From: Aurantiochytrium sp. KH105
Lineage: Eukaryota > Sar > Bigyra > Thraustochytrida > Thraustochytriidae
DNA: 64,000 nucleotides
Reading direction: 5' to 3'
NCBI GenBank assembly: GCA_003116975.1
Contig: BGKB01000019.1
Location: 496,001 to 560,000, forward strand
In this document: piece by piece, positions 44,675-55,818 of the stretch
Layout: each line of letters opens with the position of its first letter
Position numbering within the stretch: the stretch's first letter is position 1
Notes under the pieces: generated by a model
What the model saw: only the letters and a program-made list of their open reading frames with translations
Told to the model about the DNA's origin: nothing
Database searches by the model: none
Made by a program: the position numbers and the translations under genes

Positions 44675-46869
44675 GCGTACATGTGTGTTTTCGTGCATTT
44701 GCGAGTGTTTGCAGCAAGCAGAGCGCCAATCGTCAGAGTCAGGGCCAGGGTCAGGATCAGGGTCAGGCCCACAACTTGAAGAAGCGGAGAGAGCCCCAGT
44801 CCTCCGGGTCTGGGCCAGATCCGGAGACCCCAAAAGACCGCGTCTAACTCATGAAGAAAAAAGAACTGAAAAAGAAAGAAAGCTCGCCCAAATCGGGCGG
44901 ACAACTTTCATCCTTGCTTTCGCGCTGCGCAAACATGCTGCTTTCCCAAAAGTAGCTGTCGGCTGCGGCTGCCCGTCTCTCGCAGGGGTCGATGCGCGTT
45001 GGCGAGGTCTTCGTTTTACTTAGCTTCCTAATTGTGTTCCGCGTTGAGGCTTTGGTATGTGGAAACCACGTCCGTCCCCGCGTCGTTGAAGAGCGCGCGC
45101 TTCCAAGCAGTCGATCTATCGCCCGTGCTGGTCCCAATCGGGCGGCGGTCATCCCCGCCCGCAGCCGCTGATGCTTGCTTGCTTGCTGGCTTGCTTGCTT
45201 GCAGTGCTGGGCTCCCAAGGCCGCGCAGGTGCGGGTCTGCAATCGCGCCAACGCTTCAGACATGAGCGCAAGACTGCGAGCGACCCGACTGCGAGCGTGC
45301 GCGCGCGCGCTCTGGAAGCAAGGAAACAACTGTGGCGCCACGACCTCCGTCTGCAGCGTCCATGCGTCGTCTCCAACCAAATCAAGTCTCTCCTCCTTCG
45401 ACTTCGGGTCTCCAGCTAGCGCCTACGCGGCATCCATCGCTTATAGAGTGTAGTATGGCATCCGTCTCCGTAAACCAACGTCTCGACTGGCGTATGACAC
45501 GCACGGGGACAGGACCCTCGTGCGCGCCGCGGCTTTCTTCGGTCGCCGCCCGTCGGTCAGTCTGCGCGGCGCTCCATCGCGATGGACGCGAGGACGCGCG
45601 CATGCATGGGCGCGAGGGCGCGGTGCAGGTAGGTCTGCACGCATCGAAGGATGGACGCTCTCAGGAGGCAGCTCGTGCCTGGATCGCATACTGTTGCGTG
45701 TAGAAATATCTTGCGCGGCGTGTGCACCAGGGTCCCGCCGCTCGATCGCGATGCGCGCCAGGACGCGCGTGCAAGCGAGCGCCAGGGCCCGAGGCCAGCC
45801 TCGCGACCGCTCCGCTCGCGAGCGCCACGCCCTGCGCGATGGGCGCGCGGTCGATCGTCTCGTCTCGACGAGAACGGCGCCGGCGAGCCTGCCTGGCAAT
45901 GGCACGTTGGGCCAGCGATGCGTGCCCTCCGCCGTTCTGGGCACCGAAGATCGTCCCAGGCAGAGCTAGCCGGCCAGGCCCTGGCCGCTGCAGCTGCCGC
46001 TCAGGCTGCAGCTGCTGCTGGCGCCTCGGGCTCGAACGCCTGCGTGCCTGCCTGCGTACGCCTGCGTGCGTGCCTGCGTGTCTGAGAGCGAGCGAGCGAG
46101 CGAGGGCTGCGTTGGAGGAATGATCGTCTGCGAGAATGGTCCCGAGGTCCCGGAGCGCCTCGTCCCCGTCCCGGAGTCCGGCTCGCGCGGCCGCCCCGGG
46201 CTGTTGCGGCTGGCCGTCACGCCTTCCGGCCGCCGTCCGCGCGAGCCCCGTCTGCGCCGAGCTCTCCCTCCCTCGCGCCGTGTCGTGTCGTCTTCGTCAT
46301 TCGTATCCGCCCGCTCGGCGATCGCTCGCTCGCTCCCTCCCTCCCTCCAGACGCCGGCGCGAGGCTCGCTGCGAGACCGCCTCTCGCTCGAGCCGGCCTG
46401 ATTGCGCCTTTCCTCCCGCCTCCCTCCTCTCCCCGTCCCCGTCTTCGTCCGCGTCCTCCGGGTCCCTCGCGCGCGTCCTCTCCGGCCTCCTGCCGCCGCG
46501 GGCGGTGCGGCTCGCCCCTCCAGCTCGCGCCGCCGCGCTCGATCGGGTCGCAGTCTCGCTTTTTCCCGCCCGCGCCGACACAGGCGAGACGGTCCGGGCC
46601 CGGATCCGGCGCGGCAGCGGAGCGGAGCGGCAGTCCGCATTCGCATTCGCCGGAGCGGCAGAGCGAGAGCGCCGCGGCGTGCAGCGGCCGCGTCGGTTGG
46701 GCGCAGCAGGCAGGCAGGCAGGCAGGGGAAGAAGAGAGGGCCTGAGCGCAGAGCAGAACCTGAACGGGAGCCGAGTTGGGACTCGAGCCGACGGTGCGGA
46801 GCGGCGAGCAGAGGGAGGCAACCGACGCGCGAGCGAGCGAGCGGGGCGGAGAGGAGCGAGCGGAGGAGG
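44675..46869. other. 2.2-kb gene-free stretch upstream of the tubby-like gene
   Basis: Longest gap in the window. Holds GGGTCA runs (44735-44770), a GCTT tract (45171-45200), a degenerate 55-bp direct repeat (about 45567-45625 and 45736-45795), GAGC runs near 46085-46105 and GC-rich sequence. The tubby frame is open back to 46402 without an ATG-led credible N-terminus. Other frames are Arg-rich low complexity. It may hold a long 5' UTR or unrecognised exons. Confidence 0.5.
45567..45795. repeat. Degenerate ~55-bp direct repeat
   Basis: CGGCGCTCCATCGCGATGGACGCGAGGACGCGCG near 45567-45600 recurs, with changes, as CCGCTCGATCGCGATGCGCGCCAGGACGCGCG near 45738-45770 (quoted as aligned patterns), and the similarity continues for another ~20 bp. 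Confidence 0.5.
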
Positions 46870-48636
46870 ATGTACTCGGTGCCGAACGGAGAGGTGCGCG
46901 ACCACTACCGCGGGACGTGGAACGCGCCCATCGCGGACCGCCAGCATGAGCGGGGTTCGGTGAACTACAACACGCCCATGCCGGAGACCGTGCGCGGCGC
47001 GGACCCCAACAACCCCTTCGACAAGGCCTTTGCGGAGGTCGCCGGCGTCGTCAACACGGAGGTCGATCCGAACTTCAAGGCGCAGCTCGCCGCCAAAATG
47101 ACGACCCGCCCCGGAGAGGCGGCCCCGGCTGCCTTCCCAGGCGCAGCGCCGCTACCCGCGCGCCCCGCGCCCTCGCGAGCGCCGCCGTCTCGCCGCAACT
47201 CGTACACAGGCCAGATGTCGCCGCAGCCTCAGCAATCCTTTGGCTCGCCGCAGCCCCAGCAATCCTTTGGCTCGCCGCAGCCCCAGCAGTCCTTTGGCTC
47301 TCCCCAAGGCTATTCAGGATACGGTTCGCCGCAGCCCCAACAACCACAGCAGCACATGCAGCAACCTTATGGCGTCGACATGCAGCAGCAGCAGCAGCAG
47401 CACATGCAGCAGCAGCAGCAATACCCGTATTCCTATGGGTCGAGCCCCCCCACCTATGGCGTCGAGGGATCCGACCCGTCCAACATGCTCTACGGCGCGC
47501 CCTCGAACGGCTACCACGACCCGTCGATGGGATCCTTCCAGGGAGGCTCGTTTGGCGCCCCCTCCAGCCGCACCTTGCTCACAGAATTCTCCGATCCTGC
47601 AGGCTCGTCGACGTGGGACCCCTTCTTTGGCGAAACCTCCTCTTCCGTCTCGGTCGGAGCCGAGCGCAAGAGCACCACCACCGATGAATTCGACGACGAC
47701 GAAGACGACGACAGCGATAGCGACCTCGACGACGAGGAAGTGGCAGACTCCATCTCAGCCTTTGACGACGCGAGCCTCGCCAAGGTCATCCCGGAAAAAT
47801 TCTCCAACGAGGCAGCCCTCAGAGACTTCCTCCTCGCGCCCATGGAGTCCGAGAGACTCGTCAAGTGCGTCATCATGTACGATTCCACGGAAAAGGTTTG
47901 GACCTTTACGAACCAGTCGAACGGCATGCGACTCATGACAGCCTTCAAGAGAACCGACGGGCTCAAGCGCCTCACAACCTCGATGCAGTGGGCCATCAGC
48001 TACGCCCCGCGCGCGGTCGAAGACGACGGCTCGATGGAAATGCGCTCGCGCTTCGCTTCCTGGTCTTCGCAAAAGTCCAGCAAGTCCAAGTCCAAGTTTA
48101 ACGCCGCTCGCTCGCAGGACACCTTCATTGCCAAAATGAAGTCCAACGTCAACGGCTCGTCCTTTGAGGTCTTTGACACCGGGCTGAACCCGTCCAAAGC
48201 CATGGGCGCCATGCATGCCCGCCGCGAGCTTGGCGCCGTGCGCATCGAAAAACAGCAGTATGACCAGTACCGCCGCAGGGTACGCGTTTGCATACCCGCC
48301 ATGGGCCACAACCGCCGGCCCTTCTCCAAAAAGGACCTCATGTTCGAGCGACTCGCCCAGGGAGACGATACCGTCTTCCCCTTGGCCAATCACGCGCCGA
48401 ACCGTCCGTCCTTTCTCCCCCGCCTCTCTGACTTCAAGGGCATGGCCCTCGCCAGCAGCATCAAAAACATTATCCTCCACAACCCGGCCGACAAGTCTGG
48501 CGACGTCATCTTTGTCTGTGGAAAGACATCCAAAAAGACGTTCAACTGCTATTTCAAGGAGCCCATGTCTCCGGCCATGGCCTTTGCCATCACTCTCGCC
48601 AGCATCTCCTCGTACGTGAACCCCTCGAGCAAGTGA
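46870..48636 (+). CDS. Tubby-like protein (TULP) with Gln-rich N-terminus
   Basis: 588 residues from the ATG at 46870 (first Met in the frame; the upstream open frame is Arg/Pro-rich). N-terminal half: 'NPFDKAF', then four tandem SFGSPQPQQ-type units near 115-150 and Gln-runs with HMQQ units near 155-190; next an acidic run. The C-terminal ~265 residues are a tubby domain: 'CVIMYDSTEKVWTFTNQSNG', 'FEVFDTGLNPSKAMG', 'RRELGAVRIEK', 'RRVRVCIPAMG' and the closing 'FNCYFKEPMSPAMAFAITLAS', which aligns with the family end ('...NYPLCALQAFAIALSSF'). Tubby domains bind PI(4,5)P2 at membranes and in animals help move receptors into cilia. Thus a membrane-phosphoinositide adaptor. Confidence 0.88.
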   Translation: MYSVPNGEVRDHYRGTWNAPIADRQHERGSVNYNTPMPETVRGADPNNPFDKAFAEVAGVVNTEVDPNFKAQLAAKMTTRPGEAAPAAFPGAAPLPARPAPSRAPPSRRNSYTGQMSPQPQQSFGSPQPQQSFGSPQPQQSFGSPQGYSGYGSPQPQQPQQHMQQPYGVDMQQQQQQHMQQQQQYPYSYGSSPPTYGVEGSDPSNMLYGAPSNGYHDPSMGSFQGGSFGAPSSRTLLTEFSDPAGSSTWDPFFGETSSSVSVGAERKSTTTDEFDDDEDDDSDSDLDDEEVADSISAFDDASLAKVIPEKFSNEAALRDFLLAPMESERLVKCVIMYDSTEKVWTFTNQSNGMRLMTAFKRTDGLKRLTTSMQWAISYAPRAVEDDGSMEMRSRFASWSSQKSSKSKSKFNAARSQDTFIAKMKSNVNGSSFEVFDTGLNPSKAMGAMHARRELGAVRIEKQQYDQYRRRVRVCIPAMGHNRRPFSKKDLMFERLAQGDDTVFPLANHAPNRPSFLPRLSDFKGMALASSIKNIILHNPADKSGDVIFVCGKTSKKTFNCYFKEPMSPAMAFAITLASISSYVNPSSK

Positions 48637-48865
48637 ACGAGGTGATCGCGCCACCGAAGAGTGAAACCTATATTCCAGATGTACATGCATCCTTCAAAAC
48701 CACACGTACACCAATCCATCCATACCTACATACATACATACATATTCAAATTTTCTTCTCTGCTCTGAAAACGAACTCCCGAAACACCTTTGACCAGTTT
48801 TTTGGTGTGACTAGTTCACAACTTGCTCACGTTCAAGGTTTGGGAAGTTTATACTCAACAATATT
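48637..48865. other. Convergent 3' spacer, tubby-like/XPG
   Basis: Contains a CATA run (about 48727-48746). On the reverse strand the XPG stop codon overlaps an AATAAA (48865-48870, GAATAAAA), a candidate polyadenylation signal right at the stop. Confidence 0.55.
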
Positions 48866-51015
48866 TTATTCAGCCTCTTTCGTGCCGCCGCCGTCGATCT
48901 CCACGCCAACCGCATTCACAAATCGAACCTTGCGTCCTCCCGAGGACACGCTCTTGTCTTTGATCACATTCTGAAGACGCTTTGAACGCACAGCTGCAAA
49001 GCGCGATCCATCGTTGTAGGACACGACAAACGAGTCCAAGGTGGACTGCACGCCTCGTTCGCGAAAGGCGCGAAGAGGCCGTTCGATCTGCGCATGGGCC
49101 TCCGCGTCACTCCAGCCCAACTTGGCTGCGCAGTACCGCCGAATTGCGGCCTCCTCGGGGTCTTTGAACTCGAGACGAAAGTCATTGGGCAACGGCGCGA
49201 CAATCGGTTTCTCGTAAGCCTCCACTACCTGCAACGAGGGGAACTGTTCAGGAACAACCCATTTCTCCCGCGCTTTACGATGGGAGCGCTTAAATTCACG
49301 CTGAGCCGGAGTATCTGTACTTTGACCGCTTTCGAGCTCAGGAGGCGAGTTTACCCACTTACGAAAGTCTGCCAAATTGGGAAAGGCGTGCACCACCTCG
49401 GAAGCATTCACAATACCGATTCCCTTGATCCCCGTTGTGTAATCGCTTCCTAGCAAAAGTGCCATATGAATCATGTCTTTACGATTCATACCGAGCTCCT
49501 TTTCAACGTCAGACGTCTTGTACGCCTCGACATACTTGCGATCGTCAAAGATGTTCTTGTACACGTTGCGCGCCCCGAACAAGAAGGCGTCGCAATCGTC
49601 AGTGACAACGCCGTCGACAATTCCCGAAAGTTCGAGCTCGGCGCACTCTGCTTCCGCCTCCATCGGAGCCTCAACGTACGGAAGTCCAAAGAGACGTAGC
49701 AACTCCTTGACGTCTTCGAGCATCGCAGGCGTGACCGTTTCCGAATCGCGCTGAGCCGAATAGCGCGTACGCATCAAATCCTCGTTTTCTTGCACAAGAG
49801 AACTCCGCGCCGCGCGCAAGCGCCTTTCTCGGTCTTCATCGGACTCCTTTTCCTCTAACGCGCGAAGTCTTCGTATCTCAGCGGCGTTTTCTTCTTCTTT
49901 TCGCAGCAGTGCTTCTTCGACTTCAATCGCCTCTGCAGAGGCCACAAGGTCGTCGCTTTCTGTTGCAAGGTGGTTGACATCCTTTTCCGGCGACACAAAC
50001 GAATCCGCTCCATCGACTTTCGTTTCTTCCTGTGATGCTGACGTGCCCACGGCCGCTTCCTCCACATATTCGACATCGTTCCCAGAGCTGAGAGCAGCAT
50101 CCGCATCGCTCTCACTTGCGACCCTTCCGCTGCCAGCACCATCTCCTAAACTGCGCGCAGCAACGGCCTCGGTGTCACTTGCAGCTTTTGCATCGTCTCC
50201 ATCCACATCGCGCGATGCAAGCTTAACTTCAACTTGGTCCAAGTTGTCACGTTCACCATCGACGTCATGAGCTTCAGATTCGAGATCGATGTGCTCGCTG
50301 CCGGGCTTCCTTGCATCAGGAGCGACGCTTGACGAGAGATCTGCAACTTTGTCGTCAGCAAATTTGTCGTCAGCAAATTTGTCGTCAGCAAATTTGTCGT
50401 CAGCAACTTTATTGTCAGTGGCGGATTTGATAGCACGTTGGCGCAATGTTGACGACGCCAAAGGTTTTGTTGGTCTCTGCCCTAGATGATTCGACGGCAG
50501 CCGCAAGACCACAGACTTTAGCGGAGGCGCCTTCGGGGGCTCCTCGAATTGAATTGAGTCGAGAAAATCGTCATCGTCATCGTCATCGTCATCGTCGTCA
50601 TCATCATCATCGTCGTCGTCGTCGACGACGACGTCGTCCCCGTCCTTGACAGCTATTGCTTTGCTGATTGCATCGCCAGCGCGATCAATGCTCCTCGCAT
50701 CGTCAGAAGTGGTGTTGTCACTTTTCGCAGGTTGAGTTCTTTCGATGTTGTCTGTTTTCTGAATGGGACCCTCTCCACTTGTCTTCTCGATCTCCGGGGT
50801 GGAATCGCTCTTGACCACATTTGCATGCTCTGATATCTCGCTGATATCTTCTTCATCATCATCACCATCGTCATGTAAAACCTTGCGACGACGTTTCGCA
50901 GAGACCGTAGGCGCAAAATCTGAATCCGAATCTGAATCCGAAGCGCCGATGTCGACCACCTCATGCGCTCTTTCCTCCGATCGCGAAGGCGCTGGAAACG
51001 CGGAGGAAGAAGAAA

Positions 51016-51052
<37 letters not shown>

Positions 51053-52522
51053 TGATGATGATGTCACGCGGGTCACGGTCGGGTTTGCAGGATCCACCGA
51101 GGTCGCAGCAGAAGAGGCAGCAGCCGCAAGAGCGGCCGCTTTTCGCTTGCGCACAGCGCTACGAACTGCATTCGCAGCCCACGACGTGAGGTGAGACGCA
51201 GTGTTCATGGCCTTGGAGAGAGCCTCTTCGCTGTGACCCGTGTAAGCTCCCGCATGATTCGCTGCCTGCATCTTGAAAAATTCCTGAGAGTGTTTCCCTG
51301 GCTTCTGAGCGAGAATCTTATCAAGCGTAGAGCTGTTTGGTACAGGAGGCAATGCGGATGATTGCCCCTTTACGCCTTGCTGATGAGTCGGGGTCACTCC
51401 CGGGGATTGGTCTGTTGTCTTGTCCTTGAGCACATATTGCACGCGCGCATCTGATGCAATGCGCTTGCCTGCACCTGATGCCTTGGCGAGACTGGACTCA
51501 ACATTATCAAGTCTCTTTTTCAAATTGACGTCCTTGAGAAAGTGCGACAGCTGCATTGCAGAATACTGTCGCGGGTCGCCTGCTACTGGAATAAACTCAT
51601 TTCGTTTCGATTCACGCTGCCTCCGTTTGTCTTTGAGAAGGGCAATGACTTCGTACTGCAAACGCTTGGGAAGCACACCAATCGAGGAAATGTCGACCGT
51701 GCCGTCGGCCATGACGGGAAGCTGAGCAATGATCTCCTCGACCGGTTCGGATGAATCTGCAAAAATGTCATCTTCCAATGTGTTGTCCACTTCGGACTTG
51801 ACATTGTTGTTGTGGTCGGCAGCTTTCGCTGCCGAGGCTGTTGCGGCCTCGATGTCGGCAACAAGATCGACAGTCTTTGGCGCCTGCGCATCCTGGGGTT
51901 TGCCAGGTTGCGCCGCGCCTGCCTGACTCCACGAGATCCCCAACGGCAGGTCTTCGTCATCATCGTCGTCGTCATCATCATCATCGTCAGCGTTTTGTTC
52001 ATTGGTCGCAGCGTCTGTTGAAGTTGCTGCTGCCCCGATCCCGGGCCTTGCTTTGGGCATATTGAATTCGGAGGCGATGCCGGGCTGAGACGTCTCCGGA
52101 GCGTTTTCGATGCGCGCATCGCCAGGCAAGAGCTTGGCCTTGTGTGCTTGCTGTGCTTGTGATACCTCGCGCAAAAGCATTTGGTTGAGAAGGAGTTTTT
52201 GCGCGGCGCGCTTGAGCATGCGCTCATTAAAGTCTGCCTTGGCACGACGCGCCTCTCGGATCCTTCGCTTGAGCACAGGTACGCCGCCATCAAAGACAAA
52301 GAGCGGCTTGATTTTGTTGGCGAGCAGCTTGAGAATGCGTCGCAGCGAGCCGAGAATGTGCGCATTATGAATCATGCGGCCGTCCTCTTTACTCCGCATC
52401 GCCTTGATAAACTGCGTGAGCCATATGCTGGCGTCGACCGCGAGCACCTTGCCCTGAAGCGTCTGCACATCGACGCGTCGGCCCACGGGCGCGAGCGCCT
52501 TCCACAGCCCATGGACGCCCAT
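48866..52522 (-). CDS. ERCC5: XPG/ERCC5/RAD2 structure-specific endonuclease
   Basis: 1218 residues, ATG at 52522. XPG cuts the 3' side of the bubble in nucleotide-excision repair. N-region: 'MGVHGLWKALAPVGRRVDVQ', D30 and D78 ('FVFDGG') as in human XPG (D30, D77). A long acidic/Ser/Ala spacer (~100-900) includes a 15-bp in-frame tandem repeat (ADDKF units), Ser runs and poly-Asp. I-region at ~930-1030: 'YVEAPMEAEAECAELELSGI' (E955, E957, E959), 'VTDDCDAFLFGARNVYKNIF' and the helix-two-turn-helix 'LLGSDYTTGIKGIGIVNASE'. A near-canonical PCNA box, Q1159-S-T-L-D-S-F-V, follows. Length matches the human enzyme (1186). N and I nuclease regions with a very long spacer distinguish XPG from FEN1 and EXO1. 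Confidence 0.97.
50348..50422. repeat. 15-bp in-frame tandem repeat inside the XPG spacer
   Basis: TTTGTCGTCAGCAAA at 50348-50362, 50363-50377 and 50378-50392, then TTTGTCGTCAGCAAC (50393-50407) and a decayed fifth unit (50408-50422). The protein carries consecutive ADDKF-type units (ADDKFADDKFADDK). Confidence 0.95.
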
Positions 52523-52946
52523 GGCCAACGACTTGCCGCCGTCCGCTCGTCGACGCGGTTCTTTCTGCGCAGAAGGCGGTTTGCGGAGGCCGCGCTCTGC
52601 GACCTCGCCTTCCCCGCGGCCACCCGCGCAAAGTTTGCGAGGCCTCGGCTGGCCTCTGCCTCACGATTCTTCAAGTTGTTGAGAGTTTGAGTTTGACCCA
52701 ACGCAGGTCACTCTCTTCCGCCTTCCGAGTCCTTGGATGGCAGAAAACAAGCTAGGCGCAAGGAGAGTCACTTGCTGTCGCATCACGACTCACACGCACT
52801 CCGACGAGAGAGGCAAACCTCGAATCGCATTTACGTGCTCCAAAACGTACTTTGTCGTAAGAGTTGCTTGCGTTGAGTTGCCGACGAAAGAAGTCGCGAG
52901 ATCGACCACCTTGCGGGACTTGCGATAATGTATAAACTCTTTCTAG
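52523..52946. other. Spacer between XPG and the basic/coiled-coil gene
   Basis: 424 bp upstream of the XPG start and past the 3' end of the next reverse-strand gene. No credible coding sequence. Confidence 0.5.
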
Positions 52947-54962
52947 TTAGGAATCCACATGAGCGGCGAGAAAACTTTGCTGGGCACTGTCGATGACAGA
53001 AGCGACAAAGGCCGATGCGACAAGACCAACTTGAGCCTCTGCAGAACGCAAAGCCATCTGGACACTCTCTTCCACAAAAGTGCAAGCGAGCTGGTGTCTT
53101 ATCCGGACATGAATGTCAGAAAGTCTTCCCTGCGCAATATGTAGAATACCATCCATACATGCAGCGCCAACAGTCGTGCGTGCCACCCCGGAACGCGAGC
53201 GCGCGGCTCTTGCGCGAACAGATGAGGTAACTGCCACGTCCAATGATCCCTCTACAGTATTTCTTGCAACGAGACGCAGCGTCGCGGCAGCATCTGGATC
53301 GTCCAAGGTTTCGGGAAGCTCCAATGCGGGATCTCTGCTCTGCAGAGGCTCGCGAAGTTCACGCTTGACTTGTGCCTGGACGGCAAGATCAACACGCATG
53401 GCTTGATCCTGCACAAAACAATGCCGCGCGAGGTGTTTGCGCTGCAGTTCAATGCGGCGATAATGTAAGCTCTTGGACAAACGCTGGAACTTGTTGCGCA
53501 AGGCCTCAATCTCGGGAGGCAGACGTGGCGTAGGTCTTCGCAATTTCTTTTCGTGCGCGCGGAGACGTTCCTGCACCTGGGCCACAGCAGTTTCGAGCGT
53601 GACGACAACTTTTTGGCTGGCAGCAATGTCTGCGTCCATACGCTCGAGTTTGCTACGACTATCGCTTCGAAAGGCGTGCAGATCTGCCTGTGTGAGCGGA
53701 GGTAATGCATTTGGGTTTGTCAGCACTTCTGATACCGTAAATGCGGGGACTGGCTGATCGCAAAGGCAGGCACGTCCTTGTGCCTGGGGCTCAACGCTCA
53801 AAGTCTTGGCTTGGCGTGACGCTGCGCCCAGTGGAGCAAGTCGATTTGCACGCAGGCCAGAGCTGTTTAAGCGACCACGCGTCCTCGCATCCTTTGAACT
53901 CTGGGGTCGAATTCCAAGAGTACCATCCGGAATCTCTTGCTTGACGTCCGCGCTGATGCCGCCTTTAATCTCTTCGTGTGCAACTTGTCGCTCTGCGAGG
54001 CGTTGCGTCGCGCGTTCATGCTCTTGGACGAGGATTGCCCAGGCGGCAATCATGCGTCGAGTTGCGAGGTCGCCAATATGGCTTGTATCCTGCGGATCTT
54101 CGGAATACGACAAGGTCATGTTGCTGTCTTCATTGTCCTTGTGATGCAGTTCGTGAGGCGCTTCGGATTGAAATGGAACACGAACCTGGCCACTCTCGTC
54201 GCTAACAGGAAAGAGAAACGGGTTGCCACGTAATCGAAAGGTGACCGGGTCGTAGTGAAAGTGTTTGGCTACGGCGGCTCGAAACGACGCGTGCGAGTCA
54301 AACGAGCCGAGGTCCACTAGGACGCGTAGTAGGTAGTTGCGATTCTCAAAGATGAAGGGAAGGGGTTCTGGCAGACACTCGCGCCACTTCGAGATAGCTT
54401 CGATGGCGAGAAGCGAGGCTTGCCGGATATCCAGAAGAAGTTTGATGCAGGTTTTACGAGAAAATTCTGCCGAGTCATTCGGCCCAGCTTGATCCTTGAG
54501 CAGAGCGAGGAGAGATTCGCGCTCGAGAATTCGCTTCACAACGTTCATCTCGATGCCTTTCGCTTCGTCATGAACGATTTGTAGCGAGATACTCGCTCTT
54601 TTTCTCGATACACCATCACTCGCCACCGTTTTGCGGCCCACATCGAGCCGCACGTGTCCAGTCGATTTCTTACTATTACTCTCAAGGTTTGAGTACATCT
54701 CGCGGGGCGCGTTTGCCGCGCATTTGGTCTTGTAGCGAAGGGCGCGCTTGCGTTCTGCGTCGCGCTTTGCGCGGTCTGTGTCTGCATTGTACGGAGGAAT
54801 GCCGCGTTCAGTGGCAGGAAAGCACACGTTCCATTGAGGCCGCGCATCGTCGCGATTTGGCTTGGCCTTGTTTCTGGCCTTGGCCTTGGTCTTGGTCTTG
54901 GCTTTGGCTTTGGCATTGATGACCCCTCGTGGCACTTGCTCCTCTGCCGCTCTGGTGTTCAT
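52947..54962 (-). CDS. Uncharacterised basic/coiled-coil protein
   Basis: 671 residues from the ATG at 54962 (a GTG 15 codons upstream is not used). Near the N-terminus is a Lys/Ala/Thr alternating run ('AKAKAKTKTKAKARNKAK'), then 'RGIPPYNADTDRAKRDAERKR'-like basic sequence. About 150-300 is a helical segment with 'LLDIRQASLLAIEAISKWRE' and 'FIFENRNYLLRVLVDLGSFD'. Then 'HYDPVTFRLRGNPFLFPV'. A mid-region with 'LCDQPVPAFTVSEVLTNPNA' is followed by a coiled coil ('LERMDADIAASQKVVVTLE' ... 'RLRAHEKKLRRP'), and a helical C-terminus. No family recognised. The histone-H1-like Lys-Ala run suggests nucleic-acid contact, which is inference. It shares a spacer with the beta-propeller gene on the other strand. 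Confidence 0.78.
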   Translation of the reverse strand: MNTRAAEEQVPRGVINAKAKAKTKTKAKARNKAKPNRDDARPQWNVCFPATERGIPPYNADTDRAKRDAERKRALRYKTKCAANAPREMYSNLESNSKKSTGHVRLDVGRKTVASDGVSRKRASISLQIVHDEAKGIEMNVVKRILERESLLALLKDQAGPNDSAEFSRKTCIKLLLDIRQASLLAIEAISKWRECLPEPLPFIFENRNYLLRVLVDLGSFDSHASFRAAVAKHFHYDPVTFRLRGNPFLFPVSDESGQVRVPFQSEAPHELHHKDNEDSNMTLSYSEDPQDTSHIGDLATRRMIAAWAILVQEHERATQRLAERQVAHEEIKGGISADVKQEIPDGTLGIRPQSSKDARTRGRLNSSGLRANRLAPLGAASRQAKTLSVEPQAQGRACLCDQPVPAFTVSEVLTNPNALPPLTQADLHAFRSDSRSKLERMDADIAASQKVVVTLETAVAQVQERLRAHEKKLRRPTPRLPPEIEALRNKFQRLSKSLHYRRIELQRKHLARHCFVQDQAMRVDLAVQAQVKRELREPLQSRDPALELPETLDDPDAAATLRLVARNTVEGSLDVAVTSSVRARAARSRSGVARTTVGAACMDGILHIAQGRLSDIHVRIRHQLACTFVEESVQMALRSAEAQVGLVASAFVASVIDSAQQSFLAAHVDS

Positions 54963-55818
54963 TTGTCGCAGGCGCACAAGGATGGACCACGGGGGCCCCG
55001 GCCGCACCCTTTGTCGATTCAGAGAGCGCGCAAGCGCGCAAGCAAGCTTGCTAGCTTCGTCTGCCCGGGTAGCGGCCGGTCAGTCTGCCGTAATCTATCG
55101 ATCGCCGCGGCGCTTTTGTCATCGGTTCTACGTTCCCGTTCCCACAACGCGGACGCATGTGTGGAAACTAGTGTGTACTCTCGAACCTTTTCTCTCTTCT
55201 TCTTCTTCTTCTTCTTCTTCTTCTTCTTTCACCAGCCAGCTGGATGATGCGACCCGCAGCCGCTGGCTTATGAAGCTCGTTTTGACGGCTGACTCGTTGC
55301 CCTGGTTGCTGTCTCGTTGGCTACCGAAGTAATCACGTCAATTCTCTCTGGAGAAAAGAGTTCGTTGATTGACCGAAGGAGTGCGCCGAGGCTAAGCGAG
55401 GCTGACCCACGAGTCGCGATTTACCTTTGACTGCATGAATGCGACACGTCTGTCCTCACAGAGGGGGCCTCGTCCGAGTCGAAAAGGCCGCAGCCGCCAC
55501 CTCTATAGGCCTACCGATAATGCCCGGTCGTTTCTGTTGGTCAATCGTGTCATTCATGTCAATCAATCACCACACACAATCCGAGCCAGCTCAGGCTGAG
55601 CGAAGAGTCCACTTCTACGCAAAAACCCGCGCCGCGAGGGGCGGCGAGCGGGGGACAAAGGCAAGCTCGCGGAGCAAGCTCGCAGAGGCGGGGCGAGAGA
55701 GAATTCCGCAAGGGGCAGCAAGCCCGCAAGTCCGCAAGCCGAGACACCGCGCGGAGCAAGATCGTTCGCTCGCTGGCGGCTCGGCTGCCTGTCTGCACAC
55801 GAGATCGCGCGCACGGCA
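54963..55818. other. Divergent spacer with CTT microsatellite
   Basis: 856 bp between the unknown gene and the beta-propeller gene. Contains a (CTT)n tract (55193-55229). Long frames are Arg/Ser/Gly-rich and not credible. Confidence 0.5.
55193..55229. repeat. (CTT)n trinucleotide microsatellite
   Basis: About 12 CTT units in the spacer ~600 bp upstream of the beta-propeller gene. Confidence 0.93.

Noticed and set aside
46402-46869. 156-residue N-terminal extension of the tubby-like protein
   Set aside because: Arg/Pro-rich low complexity, non-ATG-led, over GC-rich spacer; the ATG at 46870 starts coherent sequence.
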